Positions 26,881 to 34,016 of a DNA stretch of 46,345 nucleotides are shown in pieces; position 1 is the first letter of the stretch, and each line of letters starts with the position of its first letter. Below the pieces are notes generated by a model. The model was not told the origin of the DNA and did not search any database. It worked only from the letters and a program-made list of their open reading frames with translations. This stretch comes from a virus: the IMG/VR virus record IMGVR_UViG_3300043772_001923, positions 1 to 46,345 of that record; one strand, given 5' to 3'. The position numbers and the translations under genes were made by a program.

Positions 26881-27362
26881 TACGTACAGATCTCCACGGG
26901 GTTGACTTCGTTGAACCAAGGACGGCCAGCAGGGTCGATGTGCATAGTTACGACTCTGCCAACAGCAATAGAAAGACGAACAGGAGTTGATGTAATGGTG
27001 TTGCCGCCGTCGTCGTCTACAGAGAGTTCGTAGAAATTCCACGCAACTCCATATCCCGAGTTTGTACGCCCAGGAGAAACGTCAGACCAAGTGCCTCCAG
27101 TTGCGTCACGCTCTACTTCTTTCCACTGGTATGTCCACCAGTGTCTTGAAGCAGACAGCGGAGTTTGGGCTGTTGCTGATGTGATTTCGGCCGAAAAAAC
27201 CTGCGGAACCAGACGATCCATAGATCGGTCTGTTTCAGTGGAAGTTCTTGCAACATTGGCTCGCGTACGCGCAATGGCGCGATTGACCTCTTCATTGAGA
27301 GGCCCAATCATTCCAGATCGCTTTTGACCTGGAGGTAAGAACTGGAGCAGTTCTTGGTCCAT
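26880..27362 (-). CDS. structural protein of unknown function, 160 aa
   Basis: It starts at 27362 in a TAATG overlap and ends in another with the Cys-rich gene. The N-terminus (MDQELLQFLPPGQKRSGMIG) is followed by a helical NEEVNRAIARTRANVARTSTE and then a beta-rich half with HWWTYQWKEVERDATGGTWS. No motif is recognised. Tight coupling with the flanking genes suggests a joint role in the tail or virion. Confidence 0.6.
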   Translation of the reverse strand: MDQELLQFLPPGQKRSGMIGPLNEEVNRAIARTRANVARTSTETDRSMDRLVPQVFSAEITSATAQTPLSASRHWWTYQWKEVERDATGGTWSDVSPGRTNSGYGVAWNFYELSVDDDGGNTITSTPVRLSIAVGRVVTMHIDPAGRPWFNEVNPVEICT

Positions 27363-28147
27363 TAGAACGTTGTTTCTTCAGCGGCGAGGTAGGTTGAAAT
27401 CGTTTTCCATTTACCGTTGCCAGAATCAAGCGTTGAGTCCCAAACTGCTTGCTGCCGGTAATGCCCAGCAGGGTCATAGGTAAGAATCAACGAAGTAAAC
27501 CACGGATATGTGCCAATGTCGCTTTTCCCAGATTCAAACCCTTCGTATCGCAGCGTCCTCACAGCAAAGACGCCACCAATCTCTGGTATCGGGAAAACAT
27601 TCGAATTGATTTTTCCATTCTTACTCAATTCGGCATCGTTGATGGTTAGAAACGGAGTTGTGTACTCCAACTGAATCGTCATCATTGGACGCTGAACTTT
27701 GTATGGACGTGGAGCAAGTTCCGGAGTTTGCTTGTTCCCGGGGCGAAGTTGCAAAGAAAACCAATGCCCGGTATCCGGGTTGCTGTTGTCCCTGTACCCG
27801 TTGGTGTATGAGCCACCGTTGAGCAGGTATGCATCAACGTACTCAAGAGAACTCTTGATACGTATGCGCCGTTCAGTCTGGTTTCTGCGTCGGCTTCTAC
27901 CGCCGCGACCATAGTTCAGACTGACAATCCACTTTGCATTTCCAAACGGAGAGGCATCGGCAGATACCAACGGCACGTTGTATGTGCCTGGGTATAGGGT
28001 TTCTCCTACAGAAGTCTTTGCTTCTTCAATGGCTTCCGTGTGGGTGTTCTTGCCAGTTACAAGGCATCGAATTGTTGCCCTGTCTGCTGTTTCAGACTCG
28101 TAACCAACAGAGACCGTTGTGCCGGGTATGTAGGATTTGACAGCCAT
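27362..28147 (-). CDS. structural protein of unknown function, 261 aa
   Basis: A beta-rich protein beginning MAVKSYIPGTTVSVGYESET with a strongly basic patch GGRSRRRNQTERRIRIKS near residues 80-98. Many aromatic and Gly/Asn residues suggest a compact virion protein. It overlaps the next gene by TAATG and lies in the run of small structural genes. No known family is recognised. Confidence 0.6.
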   Translation of the reverse strand: MAVKSYIPGTTVSVGYESETADRATIRCLVTGKNTHTEAIEEAKTSVGETLYPGTYNVPLVSADASPFGNAKWIVSLNYGRGGRSRRRNQTERRIRIKSSLEYVDAYLLNGGSYTNGYRDNSNPDTGHWFSLQLRPGNKQTPELAPRPYKVQRPMMTIQLEYTTPFLTINDAELSKNGKINSNVFPIPEIGGVFAVRTLRYEGFESGKSDIGTYPWFTSLILTYDPAGHYRQQAVWDSTLDSGNGKWKTISTYLAAEETTF

Positions 28148-28150
28148 TGG

Positions 28151-28429
28151 TCACAGCGCATTCCTGAGATTTTGATTCAAGGATCGCAGTTCTTGAAGGA
28201 TCGCTTCAAGCAACTGGGTGCTTGTATCTGAAATTGGATCTGGGAACTCTCCCGCACCAGCGGGACCAGCCAGAGGCAAGAACTGGCCCGCCGGTGCGGT
28301 TGGAGGAGGTGTTGCTGGTGGCTGTATTTGAAGAACCGGATCTGACTGTTGTGGCGGTTGAAATGCGTTTGGCAGCAATCCGCCAAACGCTTCGTATGCC
28401 TTCATGTCAGCATCTTCTTGGTTCATCAT
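28151..28429 (-). CDS. small Pro-rich protein, 92 aa
   Basis: It starts in an ATGA overlap with the gene upstream. The middle is Pro/Ala/Gln-rich (FQPPQQSDPVLQIQPPATPP), and the C-terminus LLEAILQELRSLNQNLRNAL is a clear amphipathic helix or short coiled coil. This layout fits an adaptor or oligomerisation peptide of the virion; the function is unknown. Confidence 0.55.
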   Translation of the reverse strand: MMNQEDADMKAYEAFGGLLPNAFQPPQQSDPVLQIQPPATPPPTAPAGQFLPLAGPAGAGEFPDPISDTSTQLLEAILQELRSLNQNLRNAL

Positions 28430-28935
28430 GGTGCTACGTACACGTGTGCGGTTGCTTCAGTGGTAGACGAATCCGTGTCAGTGAGGACGCCGACAATGGT
28501 CAGTTGCACGGTTGCGGCCGTACGAACCCAGCGTACACGGCACTGCTTGACAATCATGTTCCCACGCAGGTAGATGCCGTTTGCTAGAGCGACTGACCAG
28601 CGCATTCTCGAATAATTATCTGTAGTCGAGAACATGTTTTGGATGCCGATCCACTGCTCAGAAGCACCTGCGTTTCCATTGGTGTCAACTGACTTTGTGG
28701 ACATCAAAAGACCTTGCAGGGCAATTTGACCTCCAAGAAGACCGCTGCCTTCGTGTGTGTGGTATGCGTCAGTTTGCGAAGGTCCACTACCTGTAGTGTC
28801 TTCGGTGATCTGATCGTACGAAATATCGCAAGCCTGTAACTTCAAGGCCATCTTTGCAATAGCCGCGTCGGCTTGCAAAATTTGCAGCACAGCCGTGCCG
28901 TGCGTTCCCGGTTTAGCAAGTGCTACAGTTGCCAT
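28426..28935 (-). CDS. structural protein of unknown function, 169 aa
   Basis: GAGG precedes the ATG at 28935. The protein starts MATVALAKPGTHGTAVLQIL and is Thr/Ala/Gln-rich with beta character in the second half (GIYLRGNMIVKQCRVRWVRT). It lies between a short beta-rich protein and the Pro-rich protein. It could be a minor tail or head-completion protein; no motif settles it. Confidence 0.6.
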   Translation of the reverse strand: MATVALAKPGTHGTAVLQILQADAAIAKMALKLQACDISYDQITEDTTGSGPSQTDAYHTHEGSGLLGGQIALQGLLMSTKSVDTNGNAGASEQWIGIQNMFSTTDNYSRMRWSVALANGIYLRGNMIVKQCRVRWVRTAATVQLTIVGVLTDTDSSTTEATAHVYVAP

Positions 28936-28947
28936 TGATTAGACCTC

Positions 28948-29157
28948 TTAGGCGGTTTGGGTGCCAACAACAGTCCAAGTTGCACTAGTTGCTGAGCCAG
29001 TATTGATGTACAACTTTCCGTTCGTTGTATCAATGGCAAGTGCGCCCTTGGAAAAACCAGCGACGCTTCCGGTTGGAACTCCAGCGGTCAACTGAAAGAT
29101 CTTGCCTTGGCTGTTCTGTGCTTCACTGAGTTCCTGAATTTGGTTGTGTGCCGACAT
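28948..29157 (-). CDS. small beta-rich phage protein, 69 aa
   Basis: An AGGAG site precedes the ATG at 29157. The C-terminal half GSVAGFSKGALAIDTTNGKL, YINTGSATSATW resembles the short KG-L--DTTNGKLY-N-G motif often present in tail fibre or appendage proteins of phages. It is probably a small virion component. The gene is short but has a good ribosome-binding site and no overlap conflict. Confidence 0.65.
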   Translation of the reverse strand: MSAHNQIQELSEAQNSQGKIFQLTAGVPTGSVAGFSKGALAIDTTNGKLYINTGSATSATWTVVGTQTA

Positions 29158-29165
29158 GATGGCTC

Positions 29166-30266
29166 CTAGTAGAGAGTGTTGTTGTACGTGACCTGCGTCC
29201 GAATTGGCGCTCGACCTTGTGAGTGAAGCGTATCGCTTCTGTCGATGTTTTCTCCAAAATACGAAGATCCAGCAACTCGTCGATCAAGAGCGACGCTGGC
29301 TGCAATTCGATTTCGGAAATACTCTTTGTACTTTCCGTTTGGGCTGTCAGCGTATTCTTCCGCGACAGCAAGGCAAGAGGCAAGAATTGTTTCGTGGTGA
29401 TATGCCATCCCGGGTGGGTGCAAATCTGTAGTTGCCTCTCCTACAGCAGCCAAATCTGCTACGCCTGGGAAGACGTACAAATACTTGAATGACATCCGAT
29501 ACAAGTTGTCTGGCCTTGGGTAAAAGACCATCTCGTATCTGGTGTACATGCCAATTTTTGCGCGATTCCCAATCCGGTCAACGCTTGGGAACCGGTACGG
29601 CCTCACACAAAAGTATGCTGGAACACCAGATTGAATTGCCCCGTTGAGGAACATTTCTCGAATCTGGTCTTCGCTTACTTGCTTGACTGGCATGTATCCG
29701 CTTCCAGACTCAAGCGTTACGTTGCCTTCAATTCCACCGAACGATGTTGGAAGACCGTAGATTCCGTCAGTGATGACGTAATCAATTCCGGCTCCGGAAT
29801 AAGCGTCCTCTTCAACGGCGTCGTCAAGATCGAGAGTGTCTGAGTCTTGCCGAGCAAAGATGTGGATTATTCGTTCGGCGTCGTCGTACTTTGTGGCAAG
29901 CGGATGCTGATAAATCAACACGCCGTTTTTGACCCACAAAGGCAGTGCCGATGCCCCAAGAGATCCAATGTCCGCTTCACCCTTTGGGGTGTAAGTTACA
30001 GATGTAAGTTTCCCGGTTGTAAACGGAGCGTGGACAGAGATGTTCATGGTTGGCCGCATAAACGACCACACATGCGCTGTTCCATCTTGCAAAATTGGCG
30101 GAGCGTAAAACTGGCGAAGACCACGGTCAATTACTGCATCAACATCGGCTTGCTGCGTTCCAGTCATGGACGAATAAGTACGTCCAAAACCAAAGTAGCG
30201 CCCGATTTCTCCGCGCCATTGGTCTAGGTTGATTGCAAGTGATGTGTGCGTTGTTGCCGGAGGCAT
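29166..30266 (-). CDS. putative head-tail connector / tail protein, 366 aa
   Basis: The N-terminus has a pattern typical of conserved phage connector-type proteins: INLDQWRGEIGRYFGFGRTY followed by DAVIDRGLRQFYAPP and HVWSFMRP (about 10-75). The middle carries IDYVITDGIYGLPTSFGGIE and a large beta-rich segment; the C-terminus ends with RAPIRTQVTYNNTLY. The late position in the structural operon and absence of catalytic residues favour a head-tail adaptor or tail tubular protein. The assignment is by resemblance only. Confidence 0.55.
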   Translation of the reverse strand: MPPATTHTSLAINLDQWRGEIGRYFGFGRTYSSMTGTQQADVDAVIDRGLRQFYAPPILQDGTAHVWSFMRPTMNISVHAPFTTGKLTSVTYTPKGEADIGSLGASALPLWVKNGVLIYQHPLATKYDDAERIIHIFARQDSDTLDLDDAVEEDAYSGAGIDYVITDGIYGLPTSFGGIEGNVTLESGSGYMPVKQVSEDQIREMFLNGAIQSGVPAYFCVRPYRFPSVDRIGNRAKIGMYTRYEMVFYPRPDNLYRMSFKYLYVFPGVADLAAVGEATTDLHPPGMAYHHETILASCLAVAEEYADSPNGKYKEYFRNRIAASVALDRRVAGSSYFGENIDRSDTLHSQGRAPIRTQVTYNNTLY

Positions 30267-30269
30267 GTG

Positions 30270-30926
30270 TTACTCCGAAAGAGTTACTATGAATCCAATG
30301 CGAGCGCCGGAAACCGCGTTTGCTTGCGTGAAGGTAATGGCCAAATGCGACGCTCCTCCAAGGAACGAAACGTTTGACTGGTGCGGAATCGACGTAGACC
30401 CAATCAAGGAACTTGCCGTTCCAAAAATGTTGTCGTACATCGTAATAGACGCGATTGCTCCAGGAGAACTTGTGTTTGATCCTGCTTTTGTTGAGTGATA
30501 CAAACCACTTGTAACGACAGCATTGTTCAGTTCATCTGGAATGTTTCCAGTTGCAAGAGTTGTTGGGAATGGCGTACTTGTCAATGAAACCACTTGCAAA
30601 AGTGTTGCGTGCCACATTGTTGGCGTGCCGCCATCTTGATTATTTGAATGAATCAAGTATGCGGCGTATGACATGTTTCCGCCACCGTTTGTTGCGAACG
30701 GGGTGATGACTGCTGAATTGAATCCAGTGCATTCAATTGGCGCAAATTTGTAAGCAGTAGATGCAGCATCGCCTTGCCCTGAACCAACAGACATGTATGG
30801 GAATGACGTGTACATCCTGCTTGCGTCGTTGTAAGCAGCAGCCTCATTGAGTTTCATGCTCAATGTTCCGGTTGACGATGTGCGCGCTGCAAACGGTGGG
30901 ACGATAATTTTGCTACCGACATGCAT
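30270..30926 (-). CDS. structural protein of unknown function, 218 aa
   Basis: GAGG lies about 9 bases before ATG at 30926. The protein is rich in Ser, Thr, Ala, Gly and Asn with few charges, beginning MHVGSKIIVPPFAARTSSTG, and appears entirely beta. This composition is common in phage head or tail decoration proteins. It shares general character with the product of 30938-31768 and may be part of the same structure. Confidence 0.6.
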   Translation of the reverse strand: MHVGSKIIVPPFAARTSSTGTLSMKLNEAAAYNDASRMYTSFPYMSVGSGQGDAASTAYKFAPIECTGFNSAVITPFATNGGGNMSYAAYLIHSNNQDGGTPTMWHATLLQVVSLTSTPFPTTLATGNIPDELNNAVVTSGLYHSTKAGSNTSSPGAIASITMYDNIFGTASSLIGSTSIPHQSNVSFLGGASHLAITFTQANAVSGARIGFIVTLSE

Positions 30927-30937
30927 GGTTGTTTACC

Positions 30938-31768
30938 TCAAGTCGTTGAAAGTCCAAGGCAGATTGCACCCATGCGAGGGAATGGGCCTGTTTGTGTCCC
31001 TGTTGGTCCAAATTGTGTAGCCAACATGAAATGAGAATATCGGTGAATACCGACAATTGAGTGGTATCCAATGGTTTCAGAGGTGTCGGTTGCAACAACC
31101 GTGCTTATGAAATTTGCAAGAGTCGATGATGAGGTCGCAAGTCCAGCAGATTTAGCAAGCATCAGCGCGTTGATATCAATTGAGTTTGTTGTCGCTGTGC
31201 CTGTAGACGACGTTGCAAGACTGAGATACACGCCTGTTATGGCGGACGCTGGCTCTCCCGGTAAAATGTTTGTTCCATCAAGCAGCGGGAAATAACCATC
31301 TTCTTTGCTGAAAAAGTTTCCTGCTACAAATCCACCGGTCGAAGTTGCAGTCAACCGCCATGTCACTATTGGTTCAACAATGTATGGCCCATCGTCAATT
31401 CCGTTTCCATATTGCGGCCTAATTCCCCACACAGTGAAACGCTGAACTAATGTGTCAGCAGTCAAGCCATCTCCAAAATAATTTTCTGAAGCGGCATTTG
31501 TTGTTGACAAAAACGTTAAAAACTGAAACACAAGCGTGTCGGCACTACCGCATGGAATGATTGGACATCCGCTGTGCGCAGTACCTGTTGCCGTGTCAGC
31601 AGCAATTTCTTGAAGCGTTGCGTACGTCTTCCTGGTCCCCAAAGTCGTGCTAATCGTTCCAGATCCGGCATTGCAAATTTGGCCCTTGTTTGTAGTAACA
31701 AAGCCACCAGTCGCTGACGCGATGGATGCGTACGGGTTGAACCAAGGCATTACGACCGAAATGGCCAT
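30938..31768 (-). CDS. structural protein of unknown function, 276 aa
   Basis: AGGAA precedes the ATG at 31768. A Thr/Ser/Gly-rich beta protein starting MAISVVMPWFNPYASIASAT with cysteines at GQICNAG and SGCPIIPCGS. Low charge and a high share of small residues fit a virion surface protein. No motif points to an enzyme. Confidence 0.6.
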   Translation of the reverse strand: MAISVVMPWFNPYASIASATGGFVTTNKGQICNAGSGTISTTLGTRKTYATLQEIAADTATGTAHSGCPIIPCGSADTLVFQFLTFLSTTNAASENYFGDGLTADTLVQRFTVWGIRPQYGNGIDDGPYIVEPIVTWRLTATSTGGFVAGNFFSKEDGYFPLLDGTNILPGEPASAITGVYLSLATSSTGTATTNSIDINALMLAKSAGLATSSSTLANFISTVVATDTSETIGYHSIVGIHRYSHFMLATQFGPTGTQTGPFPRMGAICLGLSTT

Positions 31769-31770
31769 TG

Positions 31771-32001
31771 TTATTTCCTGTTCCTGGATCGGTTGGCTGA
31801 CTTTGGTTGGACTCGAAGATTTGATTTCCTGTTGTCCATAGGGTTCATGTTCTTGTGGTCAACGTCTTTGCCGTCGCCCCTGCGAACACGACCATCGCGC
31901 TCAAGCGCCGCGCGAGCCTTATTGCGACTCGCGCGGCGCTCAATCTGCTCAGGCTTACCGTGGAAATCACGGTATTCCTTTGCGTAATTTCGCTTGGGCA
32001 T
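31771..32001 (-). CDS. HNH-like small phage protein
   Basis: A 76-residue, strongly basic protein: KRNYAKEYRDFHGKPEQIER, then RASRNKARAAL, RRGDGKDVDHKNMNPMDNRK, SNLRVQPKSANRS. The DVDHKN, N--N-R pattern corresponds to the core of HNH nuclease-type proteins that are common in tailed phages. Some HNH proteins assist terminase. Whether this short version is an active nuclease is uncertain because the second metal-binding His is not obvious. The start overlaps the stop of the preceding 27-residue frame. Confidence 0.65.
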   Translation of the reverse strand: MPKRNYAKEYRDFHGKPEQIERRASRNKARAALERDGRVRRGDGKDVDHKNMNPMDNRKSNLRVQPKSANRSRNRK

Positions 32002-32084
32002 TAGCCCTTGCCTCCACCGCCTGCTGTAAGGCCGGTCTTTGAACCACCACCACCACGCTTGGGACCACGCTTTGGCTTTGCCAT
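32001..32084 (-). CDS. 27-residue Lys/Gly-rich peptide
   Basis: A tiny frame MAKPKRGPKRGGGGSKTGLT, ending AGGGGKG, with an AAGGA site before the ATG and a TAATG overlap with the HNH-like gene. The RBS and the coupling argue for translation; the function is unknown. It could also be a leader for the downstream gene. Confidence 0.45.
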   Translation of the reverse strand: MAKPKRGPKRGGGGSKTGLTAGGGGKG

Positions 32085-32095
32085 CTGTTTTCCTT

Positions 32096-32227
32096 TCACT
32101 TGGACTTCTTCGATGCCTTCATCGGCATCTTCTTCATGCCAGCAGAACGACTGCCAGCCATCGACTTGACCATCTTGTTGTAACCCTTCTTCATGTGACC
32201 ATCCTTGTGATTACAAGAACACTTCAT
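32096..32227 (-). CDS. 43-residue basic peptide
   Basis: The frame starts at ATG 32227, two bases after the upstream stop, and encodes MKCSCNHKDGHMKKGYNKMV, then KSMAGSRSAGMKKMPMKASK. It is Lys/Met-rich with a C-C-H cluster at its start. Peptides of this kind are common between phage structural genes and may bind nucleic acid. Evidence is mainly its position in the coupled run. Confidence 0.5.
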   Translation of the reverse strand: MKCSCNHKDGHMKKGYNKMVKSMAGSRSAGMKKMPMKASKKSK

Positions 32228-32228
32228 G

Positions 32229-32630
32229 TCAGTCCTCGGCAATCCAGTATTGCAGAACAGGACTAGATGCTGTAGCCGCTGCCGCTTTGACGTATGGAGT
32301 TTGAGCGGTAGCAACGTCCGTATTCAATCGGAACAGAGCAACCTCTCCAGGTTTCAATCCAACGAGCGGGTAGAACGTGCTCGAAACCTGAACTCCAATC
32401 GCGATGTCCTCACCGGTTGTAGTAGACGTATTTCGGAAATACGCCCATCCAACTGTTGAAGAAGAAAGAGACCCAACGTTGAGCGCTACATGGGAGGTGG
32501 TTACTGTTTGAGCACCACCGTCGCATTTAGTTCCAGTCATGGTGTACAACTGGGTACCAGGCACTTGTGAGTGTTGTAAGTAACCCTTGTTGACCTGCAT
32601 TGCGACTGTTACTTGAATTTCATTGGCCAT
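32229..32630 (-). CDS. small structural protein, 133 aa
   Basis: GGAAG precedes the ATG, which directly abuts the stop of the upstream gene. The protein MANEIQVTVAMQVNKGYLQH is beta-rich with GWAYFRNTSTTTGEDIAIGV and LKPGEVALFRLNTD. Short beta-sandwich proteins of this type are common in phage virions (tail or head completion). No exact family is recognised. Confidence 0.6.
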   Translation of the reverse strand: MANEIQVTVAMQVNKGYLQHSQVPGTQLYTMTGTKCDGGAQTVTTSHVALNVGSLSSSTVGWAYFRNTSTTTGEDIAIGVQVSSTFYPLVGLKPGEVALFRLNTDVATAQTPYVKAAAATASSPVLQYWIAED

Positions 32631-32885
32631 TCAGCACTTCCACGCTCGTAGGCTTTTGTTGATGCGGCTGTTTGGGTCGCGAGCGGTTTTCTCACTCGTC
32701 AACTTGTTTTTCATTCCCTGCATACGCGCACAAAAAGACTTTCTGCGTGCGGCGTCCTTTTTCGTCTTTGGATTGGGCGCGGGCGGCTTGATATCACGCC
32801 CTTCCGCCCTAAGCGATGCGCGTCCCTTCGCATTCAGACCGCCTTTTGGGTTTTGACCCTCTTTGCGTTGCCAAGCAGCACTCAT
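32631..32885 (-). CDS. DUF6321-like small basic protein
   Basis: I start at ATG 32885 (MSAAWQRKEGQNPKGGLNAK) with AGGA upstream. The order W-RKEGQNPKGGLN-KGR, KPPAPNPKTKKDAARRKSFC, ARMQGMK, DPNSRINKSLRAWKC matches a small conserved phage family of unknown function. It is 84 residues and highly basic. It follows the lysis-like cassette. Confidence 0.75.
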   Translation of the reverse strand: MSAAWQRKEGQNPKGGLNAKGRASLRAEGRDIKPPAPNPKTKKDAARRKSFCARMQGMKNKLTSEKTARDPNSRINKSLRAWKC

Positions 32886-32889
32886 CGGA

Positions 32890-33102
32890 TTATTCCTCTT
32901 CAACATAAGAGGGTGGCACTATGTACCACCCTTCAGGGATTTGGATCTTGTTGTCCGACAGAATCCATTTCCCGTCCACCATCGTGTAAATCTGGCCCTG
33001 CATTGCTGGCCCCACTCGCGTTGGGCTTGACTCTGGAATCAGCACGGCTCTGTTGCATCCAGTCGCGAATCCTAGAGCCAGCACGACGTAGGCGATTGTC
33101 AT
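32890..33102 (-). CDS. small outer-membrane-type lipoprotein, overlapping frame (Rz1-like arrangement)
   Basis: A 70-residue protein from ATG 33102: MTIAYVVLALGFATGC is a lipoprotein signal with lipobox (A-T-G-C); the mature part carries LIPESSPTRVGPAMQGQIYT and WILSDNKIQIPEGWYIVPP. Similar phage lipoproteins are conserved. It lies mostly inside the reading frame of 32933-33196, the nested layout typical of Rz/Rz1 spanins. The frame is open up to an ATG at 33192 (100 residues), which also has a well-spaced GGAG, but the signal-peptide logic favours 33102. Confidence 0.65.
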   Translation of the reverse strand: MTIAYVVLALGFATGCNRAVLIPESSPTRVGPAMQGQIYTMVDGKWILSDNKIQIPEGWYIVPPSYVEEE

Positions 33103-33196
33103 CGCGGTCACCGTCAACTCCAGTGCGCGACCACACGTGCATTCTTTCCAGCAGCGCAACAAGGAAAGAGCCAATGACTTGGAGAAGCGCATTCAC
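32933..33196 (-). CDS. small protein with hydrophobic N-terminus in lysis-like cassette
   Basis: An 87-residue frame from a GTG at 33196 that overlaps the holin-like stop (GTGA), with GGAG four bases upstream. The N-terminus NALLQVIGSFLVALLERM is a hydrophobic/amphipathic anchor, followed by GVDGDRDDNRLRRAGSRIRD and WM, a pattern I associate with small phage proteins adjacent to holins. The second half overlaps the lipoprotein and looks random. It may be an inner-membrane partner of the lipoprotein. Confidence 0.55.
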   Translation of the reverse strand: MNALLQVIGSFLVALLERMHVWSRTGVDGDRDDNRLRRAGSRIRDWMQQSRADSRVKPNASGASNAGPDLHDGGREMDSVGQQDPNP

Positions 33197-33390
33197 TTCG
33201 CTCCAGCCTGTTCAGAACTCACTGCATTATCCCGTGCAGTAATCAAGCCAATGCCAGCAATTGTTGCCGCAATGACTGCACCCCAATCTGCAACGGTCGT
33301 TGGATCGTTGTCAAACATCGCAGTGAGAGCGCTTCCAAGAGCAACAAGAATTGCTCCAATGCCAGCAGTAGTTGTGCGCCAAGACTTCAT
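33193..33390 (-). CDS. putative holin (two membrane helices)
   Basis: A 65-residue protein from ATG 33390 with GGAG upstream. Two hydrophobic segments, TTAGIGAILVALGSALTAMF (about 7-26) and WGAVIAATIAGIGLITA (about 36-52), flank an acidic loop DNDPTTVAD, and the tail ARDNAVSSEQAGAK is polar. Size and topology fit small holins, which permeabilise the inner membrane at lysis. The neighbours support a lysis role, but a non-holin membrane peptide is also possible. Confidence 0.6.
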   Translation of the reverse strand: MKSWRTTTAGIGAILVALGSALTAMFDNDPTTVADWGAVIAATIAGIGLITARDNAVSSEQAGAK

Positions 33391-33403
33391 GCGGATCTCC
33401 GTG

Positions 33404-33676
33404 TTAGGGCTTGAAACGTCGTTCGACTTCGTTCAACCGACGCTGAATGTCTGACAACTCGCGTCCATGCATTGCATCGTTTACAGCAGCACTCGCTTGC
33501 GCCTTTGCTAAATCGTTGACTGCGGAAGCAAGTTTGTCAAGATCTGTAGTCACTTCTGTAAGTTGCTGGTCCCGTTTACCAATGAACGTAAACATGCCAG
33601 CAACCCCAATGATGAGTGCAATCAACTGGAGAACGCCAACCACTTGTGCAAGTGTGTTCTTGCTCTGTTCGGACAT
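33404..33676 (-). CDS. membrane-anchored coiled-coil protein (i-spanin-like)
   Basis: A 90-residue protein from ATG 33676. Residues about 10-33 (AQVVGVLQLIALIIGVAGMF) form one membrane helix; the rest (DQQLTEVTTDLDKLASAVND and later LSDIQRRLNEVERR) is a periplasmic-type coiled coil. This fits inner-membrane spanins or hemolysin XhlA-like proteins. The start lies 9 bases after a -10-like TATACT and lacks a ribosome-binding site. It heads the virion operon, upstream of the holin-like gene. Confidence 0.6.
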   Translation of the reverse strand: MSEQSKNTLAQVVGVLQLIALIIGVAGMFTFIGKRDQQLTEVTTDLDKLASAVNDLAKAQASAAVNDAMHGRELSDIQRRLNEVERRFKP

Positions 33677-33685
33677 AGCGCGCGA

Positions 33686-33712
33686 AGTATACGCCACACT
33701 ACAGAAACGCAA
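33686..33712 (-). promoter_or_regulatory. candidate promoter of lysis/virion operon, possibly leaderless
   Basis: On the minus strand TTGCGT (33712-33707), 15 bases, and TATACT (33691-33686) resemble -35 and -10 boxes. The ATG at 33676 follows 9 bases later, too close for a normal ribosome-binding site, so transcripts may be leaderless. The same layout is seen before the 2090 gene. Confidence 0.4.
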
Positions 33713-33761
33713 CCCCTGATCCGAACCCATTCGCAAAAGACGCACCGACCCCTTGCGGTCG

Positions 33762-33779
33762 GCCTGCCACATGGCAGGT
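33762..33779. repeat. 18-bp palindrome, GCCTGCCACATGGCAGGT
   Basis: The fourth clear member of the recurring palindrome; the first base differs from the others. It lies about 50 bases upstream of the candidate late promoter and next to a second hairpin. Confidence 0.55.
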
Positions 33780-33808
33780 CTGGTGTTTTGTTCGGGCATC
33801 CAGAGTTT

Positions 33809-33898
33809 CACCCTGCCCGCCAGCCTTATGGTCTAACGGCTTCAGCAGGGTGTCGGACGCACACTGAAGCAAGGCTGGAACGATGAAGTCACATCGTT
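33809..33898. other. possible structured RNA with alternative stems
   Basis: CCAGCCTT (33820-33827) pairs with AAGGCTGG (33871-33878), enclosing GCTTCAG (33839-33845) with CTGAAGC (33864-33870). A competing stem CACCCTGC (33809-33816) with GCAGGGTG (33845-33852) would exclude it. AACGATG/CATCGTT forms another stem at 33879-33898. Mutually exclusive stems suggest regulation, but the strand and transcript are unknown. It is not a tRNA: the outer stem encloses too few bases and no anticodon arm fits. Confidence 0.35.
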
Positions 33899-33979
33899 GC
33901 TGCTAAAGCAAGCCAGAAGCAGCGACTGGCGCGCACATGGCCTGAGCCTGTGTCGGATGCGCACGACTATTTGGTTGTG

Positions 33980-34016
33980 AAAAACGCCCACCACCTACCG
34001 TACAAGGTGATGGGCG
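33980..34016 (-). terminator. Rho-independent terminator of early operon
   Basis: On the minus strand GCGCCCATCACCT, an 8-base loop, then AGGTGGTGGGCG and TTTTT. The stem is 11-12 bp with one mismatch. It lies about 110 bases after the stop of the last early gene (34126). Confidence 0.75.

Noticed and set aside
33810-33900. tRNA gene (ATGGTCTAACGGC resembles a D-arm)
   Set aside because: The enclosing stem spans only about 57 bases and there is no anticodon arm or T-arm.
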